Of a stretch of DNA of 64,000 nt, positions 61,774 to 64,000 are shown piece after piece. A program made the position numbers and the translations under genes. The first letter of the stretch is position 1. Each line of letters begins with the position of its first letter. Source of the stretch: Insolitispirillum peregrinum. GTDB lineage: Bacteria; Pseudomonadota; Alphaproteobacteria; Rhodospirillales; Rhodospirillaceae. Location: assembly GCF_900156605.1 (NCBI RefSeq), contig NZ_FTOA01000001.1:744001-808000 (forward strand), written 5' to 3'. Under the pieces are notes generated by a model. The model saw nothing but the letters and a program-made list of their open reading frames with translations, had not been told where the DNA came from and ran no database searches.

Positions 61774-62565
61774 GTGAGCGCAGTTGATGCCACAGACGAT
61801 GCCGGGCGCGATCCGCTGCGTTCCCTCGTTCTCAATCTGGATGGCTATGAGGGCCCGATTGATGTCCTGCTGCAATTGGCGCGGGATCAAAAGGTCAATC
61901 TGATCCAGATTTCCATTCTGGCTTTGGCTGAGCAATATTTGGCCTTCATGACCATTGCCCGCGAAGAAAACCTTGAGTTGGCGGCAGATTATTTGGTCAT
62001 GGCAGCATGGCTGGCCTATCTGAAATCCCGCCTGCTGCTCCCCCCCGAGCCGGGGGACGCCGAGCCCAGCGGCGAAGAAATGGCAGCGGCATTGCAATTC
62101 CAGCTGCAGCGGCTGGAAGCCATGCAAAAGGCTGGTCATGCCCTGATGGAGCGCCCCTTGCTGGGGCGCGATGTTTTTGCGCGCGGCATGCCGGAAGGCG
62201 CAACCATCATCTCCCATTCGATTTGGGACGTGACCCTGTATGATCTGCTGAAGGCCTATGCCGACCACAAACGGCGCGAAGGGGCCAGTTCGCTGGAAAT
62301 TGAGCCGTTGACCCTCTATTCGGTCGATCAGGCGCTGCACCGCTTGCGGCAGGTTCTGGGGTCCATGCCGGACTGGACGCTGCTGCAACGCTATCTGCCA
62401 ACGAATCTGGCCGACCCGCTGATGCACCGCTCGGCGGTTTGTGCACACTTCATCGCCTCGCTGGAACTGGTGAAGCAGGGAGTGCTGGAATTACGGCAGG
62501 AAGGCGGACATTTTTCCCCGATCCAAATCCGTGCCCGAACTGATGCTACAGTTGATGAAATCTAA
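61774..62565 (+). CDS. scpA: Segregation and condensation protein A
   Basis: The 263-residue kleisin has the conserved N-terminal LDGYEGPIDVLLQLARDQKV (about residues 22-41) and ISILALAEQYL, a central Ala/Glu-rich helix (EEMAAALQFQLQRLEAMQKA) and a C-terminal winged-helix part. It bridges SMC heads for chromosome organisation. The start is GTG at 61774 with GGAGGCGAGG directly upstream; the frame is open earlier but overlaps the M50 gene. scpB follows with an 11-base overlap. Confidence 0.94.
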   Translation: MSAVDATDDAGRDPLRSLVLNLDGYEGPIDVLLQLARDQKVNLIQISILALAEQYLAFMTIAREENLELAADYLVMAAWLAYLKSRLLLPPEPGDAEPSGEEMAAALQFQLQRLEAMQKAGHALMERPLLGRDVFARGMPEGATIISHSIWDVTLYDLLKAYADHKRREGASSLEIEPLTLYSVDQALHRLRQVLGSMPDWTLLQRYLPTNLADPLMHRSAVCAHFIASLELVKQGVLELRQEGGHFSPIQIRARTDATVDEI

Positions 62566-63280
62566 TCTTGCAGGTGCCCCTGTGACAGACTCCCCGTCTA
62601 TCAGACGTAAAAAAACTCAGCCGAAACCCGAAGACTTTGATCATGGCCGCTTTCACGCCATCCGTCAGCTGGAAGCCATCCTGTTCGCCTCGGCCCAGCC
62701 ATTGAGCGAGCGGTTGCTGGCGCAGCGGCTTTCCGTTGGATACGATATCGGGTCTTTGCTAGAGGAACTGGCCGATCATTATCGCGGCCGCGGGGTCGAA
62801 CTGCGACAGGCTGACGGTCAATGGTCTTTCCGAACCGCTGCCGATCTGGCCGAAATCCTGACCATCGAACAAACGGAAAACCGCCGCCTGTCGCGGGCTG
62901 CGCTGGAAACGCTGGCGATCATTGCCTACCATCAGCCGGTGACACGGGGCGAAATCGAAGACATTCGCGGGGTCGCCCTGTCCAAAGGGACGCTTGATAT
63001 CCTGCTCGAAGCCGGATGGATCCGCCCCCGGGGTCGCCGCAACACGCCGGGCCGCCCGCTGACATGGGGGACGTCAAACGGTTTCCTCGATCATTTCGGG
63101 CTGGACAGCCTGCGCGACCTGCCGGGACTGGAAGACCTGAAGGCCGCCGGCTTGCTGGATAATCGCCCGGCGATTGCCGCCTATGGGGCACGGGCGCATG
63201 ATACGGAAAGTTTACTTGATACGGACGATGATTTCGCCGACAACGAAAGCCCGCAACTGGACATCCTCGAACAAAAATAG
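62555..63280 (+). CDS. scpB: Segregation and condensation protein B
   Basis: The 241-residue protein has two winged helices: QLEAILFASAQPLSERLLAQ at about residues 39-58 and the AALETLAIIAYHQPVTRGEI signature at about 116-135, followed by IRGVALSKGTLDILLEAGWI. It binds ScpA and SMC. The start is uncertain: ATG at 62555 overlaps scpA by 11 bases, GTG at 62582 is another option, and neither has a clear ribosome site. The C-terminal 40 residues are acidic and probably disordered. Confidence 0.93.
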   Translation: MKSNLAGAPVTDSPSIRRKKTQPKPEDFDHGRFHAIRQLEAILFASAQPLSERLLAQRLSVGYDIGSLLEELADHYRGRGVELRQADGQWSFRTAADLAEILTIEQTENRRLSRAALETLAIIAYHQPVTRGEIEDIRGVALSKGTLDILLEAGWIRPRGRRNTPGRPLTWGTSNGFLDHFGLDSLRDLPGLEDLKAAGLLDNRPAIAAYGARAHDTESLLDTDDDFADNESPQLDILEQK

Positions 63281-63418
63281 GGACTTCCGCACGGGAAGGG
63301 CAGCCTTGCGGGATGGGGGGCTTTCTGCGATGATCGGCCCCTGTTTTTATTCCTGCCCGGTCAATGCATTCAGCAGCGATTCTGGCAGGCCTGCCTGTAA
63401 CAGGGAGAAGTGAGCGGT

Positions 63419-63649
63419 ATGGGTTCCTTTAGTATTTGGCACTGGATCATCGTTCTGGTGATCATTCTGCTGCTGTTCGGCAAGAACAAGATCCCCGGCC
63501 TGATGGGGGATATGGCAAAGGGCATCACTGCCTTCAAGAAGGGTTTGAAGGACGAAGAGGCATCTCCGTCACAGCCCGCAAAGCCGATCGACCAGAATAC
63601 CGCGTCGTCGCCGGTGTCCGACAAGGATCGCAGCGCCGACAAGAATTAA
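63419..63649 (+). CDS. tatA: Sec-independent translocase subunit TatA
   Basis: The 76-residue protein begins [20 protein letters not shown], the TatA membrane helix, followed by the hinge [22 protein letters not shown] amphipathic helix (about residues 21-42) and a polar, disordered tail. It builds the pore of the twin-arginine pathway for folded proteins. An in-frame GTG at 63410 with GGGAG upstream would add three residues. The predicted tatB start follows 129 bases later. A Tat-type leader on the glutathione peroxidase at 26417 could be a client. Confidence 0.95.
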   Translation: MGSFSIWHWIIVLVIILLLFGKNKIPGLMGDMAKGITAFKKGLKDEEASPSQPAKPIDQNTASSPVSDKDRSADKN

Positions 63650-63778
63650 GGGGGTCGGGCATTCCGCCGCATGTGCGGGCTGCTGCTTTGGCAGGGCCTG
63701 GTCTGCGGTGGCGTGCCCATCTCTTTGTCGGGGGCAGTGGTCCCCCATGTTTGTTTTTATCGGTTGGGCACCAGTATC

Positions 63779-64000
63779 ATGTTTGATCTTGGGTGGGACG
63801 AAATAGGACTGATCGTCATCGTGGCGGTGGTCGTCCTCGGGCCAAAAGAACTGCCGAATGCCATGCGCACGGCAGGGCAGTGGATGCGGAAATTCCGCAT
63901 GCTGGCCAGTGATTTCCAGCGCCATCTTGATACCATGGTACAAGAGGCCGAGCTGACAGAATTACGTGACAAGGCCAAGCAGCTTGCCCAGACCGACCTG
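63779..64000 (+). CDS. tatB: Sec-independent translocase subunit TatB, partial at window end
   Basis: The first 74 codons are present before the window ends. The N terminus MFDLGWDEIGLIVIVAVVVL is the TatB membrane helix with the conserved Glu, followed by GPKELPNAMRTAGQWMRKFR (about residues 21-40), the TatB amphipathic helix signature that separates it from TatA. TatB forms the substrate-recognition complex with TatC. tatC is expected just outside the window. The ribosome site is weak (a CCAGTATC context). Confidence 0.93.
   Translation, partial: MFDLGWDEIGLIVIVAVVVLGPKELPNAMRTAGQWMRKFRMLASDFQRHLDTMVQEAELTELRDKAKQLAQTDL

Overview
The window reads as chromosomal DNA of a motile alphaproteobacterium, most likely a Rhodospirillales (Rhodospirillum/Magnetospirillum-like) spirillum. 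Support comes from a GcrA cell-cycle regulator, an M23 peptidase overlapping a bactofilin gene, rpoZ followed by a bifunctional rsh, the argS-SPOR-nagZ-scpAB-tatAB order, a MaoC-Pta fusion with ackA, hopanoid genes hpnCDE, an NDUFAF6-like gene and high G+C coding DNA. No rRNA, tRNA, prophage, insertion sequence with a transposase, or CRISPR array was seen. The genus is inference.

Layout. 1-6,000: acyl phosphate/acetate genes (maoC-pta, ackA), an RDD membrane protein, motB and motA. 6,000-12,700: flavin reductase, aldehyde dehydrogenase, a GntR/FCD regulator divergent from an alpha/beta hydrolase, hemB and metY. 12,800-18,100: a chemoreceptor and a valine-degradation operon (acyl-CoA dehydrogenase, 3-hydroxyisobutyryl-CoA hydrolase, mmsB). 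18,200-25,600: a small conserved protein, cinA, pgpA, M23 peptidase plus bactofilin, lytic transglycosylase, dapA, smpB. 25,600-32,000: molybdopterin oxidoreductase, glutathione peroxidase, uracil-DNA glycosylase, NYN protein, folK, rpoZ, rsh. 32,000-38,970: a candidate small RNA, an orphan LuxR-type response regulator, bacteriohemerythrin, a glycosyltransferase, a DUF815 ATPase, and yajC-secD-secF. 39,000-47,400: cydABX, a DUF2946 gene, recO, parC, sodB. 47,500-54,500: hpnCDE, the NDUFAF6-like gene, a small membrane protein, and TRAP permease genes without a binding protein. 54,600-64,000: gcrA, erpA, dgt, argS, SPOR protein, nagZ, M50 peptidase, scpA, scpB, tatA, and a tatB cut by the window end.

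The genes are mostly housekeeping, so the unusual content is intergenic. A hairpin-rich repeat of about 150-200 bp occurs six times; its best copy (60771-60966) has terminal inverted repeats, so it looks like a non-autonomous mobile element. A second palindromic family and a third CAGATG-hairpin family share some of the same gaps, and all three are stacked between cydB and cydX. A roughly 100-nt small RNA candidate with an exposed CCUCCC motif lies on the minus strand at about 32,164-32,266. A TGTATACA palindrome occurs in three gene gaps and may mark a small GntR-type regulon.
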